Source: Lachnospiraceae bacterium (lineage in GTDB: Bacteria > Bacillota > Clostridia > Lachnospirales > Lachnospiraceae). Taken from it: a stretch of 64,000 nt of DNA. The notes under the pieces were generated by a model. The model searched no databases. It had not been told where the DNA came from and was given only the letters and a program-made list of their open reading frames with translations. Both the position numbers and the translations under genes were made by a program. Location of the stretch: NCBI GenBank assembly GCA_021202075.1, contig JAJQDT010000116.1, positions 62,001-126,000 on the forward strand. The letters run 5' to 3'. Positions 62,159 through 64,000 of this stretch are shown here, one piece after another. Within the stretch, counting starts at the first letter, position 1, and the number at the start of each line of letters is the position of its first letter.

Positions 62159-63217
62159 TCACGCCGCATCCTGCGGGCTGCATCCGCATCTGGCTGTTCC
62201 GTCTTTTGCCTTACCTGCTTTATTCAGATGCTCCTTGGCCGGATACCAGAGCTCGGAGAGGTCTTTTCCGGAGAGCTTCTCGATCCCGCGGACTTCGTCC
62301 GCGAAATACGCCTCCAGATACTTCCGTGTCTGCGGCAGCATCTGGCTTTTGTCCTCATCCGGGAGGAAATATTCCTGTCGTTTTCTATCATAAAAGCCCT
62401 TAAACCGCCGGTAGGCGTTCGGCAGCCAGTAGGTCAGCGCCACAAACTCGTAAAAGCCGTAATTGAAGCCTTTGATAATCTTAAAGATCCACGCAGCATG
62501 GCTCGAGGTGGCCCGCTCGTTCCCCTCATTGGCACGGATGGAATAGTCCAGGCTCTCGTCCTCGCCGATGCCGATATAGTCGAATAATTCCCGGCAGGAA
62601 GCCTTCTCATCGCGGACAAATTCTTCGAAAAATACCAGGCGTATATTTTTTCGGGGAAAATGATCCAGATATTCCCGGATACAGCTGTAATATTTGCTCT
62701 GTGAAAAGACCAGATATTTCAGACGGCTTTTCATGATCTGTTTTTCCTGCGCGGGGTCGTCCAGCACAGTATGGACATAGCGGTCAAACGCTTCGGCATG
62801 GCCATATTCCTGATCCATCTCCACACACCCTTTGGGCAGAAACCCGCGAGCCAGAAAATATTTATACGAGGAATACGCGCGATCCACCGGATTGCGCATC
62901 ATAAAAATCAGTTTGGTATCCGGGGAAAAGTCGTGGCAGATTTTTTTTGCGCAGCCGGTAAATGTCAGTCCCGCATTCACCTCGCCGCAGCGCCTCGGAT
63001 CGTCCTTCGCGATATGACCGTAATAGCGCAGCTTATAATACCATTTACGCCCGAAAAACCACAGACCCTCGACACGGTAATACATCGGCTCCTTCACATC
63101 GCGGCAGAGTACTACATCCTTGTGCTGTCTCAGTATTTCAAATAATGTCGTTGTCCCGCATTTCTGAAATCCCATACACAGGAACTCAGGATTCCTGCCC
63201 TTCCCTCTGCTGCTCAT
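62159..63217 (-). CDS. PAPS-dependent sulfotransferase (Sulfotransfer_1 / heparan-type)
   Basis: A 352-residue cytoplasmic sulfotransferase. The 5-prime phosphosulfate loop is MGFQKCGTTTLFEIL near residue 15, and the 3-prime phosphate-binding motif is LIFMMRNPVDRAYSSYKYF (Arg and Ser). The overall pattern resembles the N-deacetylase/sulfotransferase-like carbohydrate enzymes. GGAGG lies before the ATG. It shares the region with cysD-cysNC and with another sulfotransferase at 51352. The C-terminal Cys-containing tail (ARCGCSPQDAA) is unusual. Acceptor unknown; a polysaccharide or lipid is likely. Confidence 0.92.
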   Translation of the reverse strand: MSSRGKGRNPEFLCMGFQKCGTTTLFEILRQHKDVVLCRDVKEPMYYRVEGLWFFGRKWYYKLRYYGHIAKDDPRRCGEVNAGLTFTGCAKKICHDFSPDTKLIFMMRNPVDRAYSSYKYFLARGFLPKGCVEMDQEYGHAEAFDRYVHTVLDDPAQEKQIMKSRLKYLVFSQSKYYSCIREYLDHFPRKNIRLVFFEEFVRDEKASCRELFDYIGIGEDESLDYSIRANEGNERATSSHAAWIFKIIKGFNYGFYEFVALTYWLPNAYRRFKGFYDRKRQEYFLPDEDKSQMLPQTRKYLEAYFADEVRGIEKLSGKDLSELWYPAKEHLNKAGKAKDGTARCGCSPQDAA

Positions 63218-63261
63218 CGCACATCCTCCGATGTATGCCAGTATAAATATTTATAAATGCT

Positions 63262-64000
63262 TTACAGAAACGATTCCCACAGCATCATAAGTCCCAGCCC
63301 GAACAGTACCACGCCGGTCACACGGTTCGTTGTCTTGTCCTTCATGTGGTTCGAGATCGCCGCGGCCGCCAGGGCGGATACCAGGGTAAACGCGATGCAT
63401 AGCAACAGCGCCGGAATATAATTCGTGACGTCTCCGAAATAAAAGTGAGAAACTGCCCCGGTAAAGGCGATAAACGTCATCACAAACACACTGGTTCCGA
63501 CTGCGGTCTTTAAATCGTAGCGAAGAATCGTCGTGAGGATAAACAGCATCATCATCCCGCCTCCGAGACCCATGAAACCGCAGTAAAAACCGATACAGAC
63601 GCCGCAGATAATCGAAAGCAGCATCCGCCGGTTTTTCGGAATATGGATTCCAAGGTCGGCCTGTTTTGTGGCGGGAAGAACTATGAACCGCAGCCCCAAA
63701 AATGTGGTAAAGATGACTGAGAGCCGTCCCATCTCCAGATCCGGCATATACTGAGAGAAATAGCTTCCCAATATCGTCATGAACAGCACCGCCGCCACCA
63801 TGATCAGCCCATGCTTCAGATCCAGATTGTCATTTTTTCTATATACACATGCAGAAAATGCAGATGCAAGCGCATCAGATGCAAGCCCGATTCCTACCGC
63901 TTCATACCACGGAACGCCCAGGAATGTCACCAGCATCGGCACAATCGCCGTCGTCGCGGACATCCCGGCAAACCCGGTGCCTACGCCCGCCGCGATTCCG
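63262..64000 (-). CDS. TSUP/TauE-SafE family anion exporter (5-prime end beyond window)
   Basis: A cut membrane protein; at least 246 residues are visible and the open frame runs past base 64000. Several helices with the duplicated family pattern GIAAGVGTGFAG...GIGLASDALAS and CGFMGLGGGMMMLFIL identify the TSUP (TauE/SafE) family, whose members move sulfite, sulfoacetate, sulfolactate or other organic anions. It ends 44 bases before the sulfotransferase gene start on the same strand, so both may share a transcript. That pairing fits a sulfur-related role but the substrate is not proven. Confidence 0.85.
   Translation of the reverse strand, partial: GIAAGVGTGFAGMSATTAIVPMLVTFLGVPWYEAVGIGLASDALASAFSACVYRKNDNLDLKHGLIMVAAVLFMTILGSYFSQYMPDLEMGRLSVIFTTFLGLRFIVLPATKQADLGIHIPKNRRMLLSIICGVCIGFYCGFMGLGGGMMMLFILTTILRYDLKTAVGTSVFVMTFIAFTGAVSHFYFGDVTNYIPALLLCIAFTLVSALAAAAISNHMKDKTTNRVTGVVLFGLGLMMLWESFL

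Overview
The window reads as a chromosomal segment from an anaerobic gut-type Clostridium, most likely Lachnospiraceae. Evidence for this is the AGGAGG ribosome-binding sites, several complete sugar ABC systems controlled by YesM/LytS kinases and YesN-type AraC regulators, a GPH sugar symporter, DUF4143 and AAA-ATPase_like/PD-(D/E)XK proteins, LpdD/UbiX genes and moderately high GC. This assignment is inference; there is no rRNA or other phylogenetic marker. No tRNA, rRNA, CRISPR array, phage or transposase gene was seen. The genes at both window edges are cut.

Layout. (1) 0-6 kb: a cut sugar-binding protein, a GPH cation symporter, a LysR regulator and a secreted esterase, which looks like glycoside uptake and de-esterification. 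(2) 6-13 kb: two unrelated AAA-type ATPases with nuclease-like tails, a DUF89 phosphatase, a second esterase and a metallo-beta-lactamase-fold hydrolase. (3) 13-21 kb: a minus-strand sugar ABC locus in which a response regulator, a kinase with no sensor domain and a doubly degenerate ABC ATPase lie upstream of binding protein, ATPase and permease. (4) 21-31.7 kb: a second sugar ABC transporter (ChvE/XylF type) divergent from a four-gene sensing operon (XylFII-like binding protein, LytS/YesM kinase, YesN regulator, ChvE-like lipoprotein). (5) 31.7-35.7 kb: an AEC carrier and CocE-type hydrolase divergent from a LacI repressor with two matching palindromic operators. (6) 35.9-42.5 kb: an ion channel, LpdD and UbiX proteins, a secreted FMN/FAD reductase and its LysR regulator. 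(7) 42.7-48 kb: a HigBA-type toxin-antitoxin pair, a GH3 beta-glucosidase and a CHR transporter. (8) 48.4-64 kb: CysD and CysNC (PAPS synthesis), two sulfotransferases, an LtaS-type phosphoglycerol transferase, two GT-C-like membrane proteins, a polyprenyl-phosphate GT2, an L,D-carboxypeptidase, an HD phosphohydrolase and a TSUP exporter. With no PAPS or sulfite reductase in view, I read this as supply of activated sulfate for making a sulfated, phosphoglycerol-decorated surface glycan.

Between the genes lie several families of dispersed structured repeats. The clearest has six copies, all in the same orientation: a 5-prime hairpin, an outer stem with a nested hairpin on its 5-prime side, a purine-rich strand and a TGTGCATAAA-like tail, usually next to a terminator. 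The stems differ in sequence but keep pairing, which points to selected RNA or DNA structure. Two similar nested stems lie inside coding sequences, in an esterase and in ubiX, where the proteins carry extra low-complexity residues. The strongest candidates for undescribed biology are the sulfated-glycan island, the pseudo-ABC/sensorless-kinase signalling unit and the structured repeat families.
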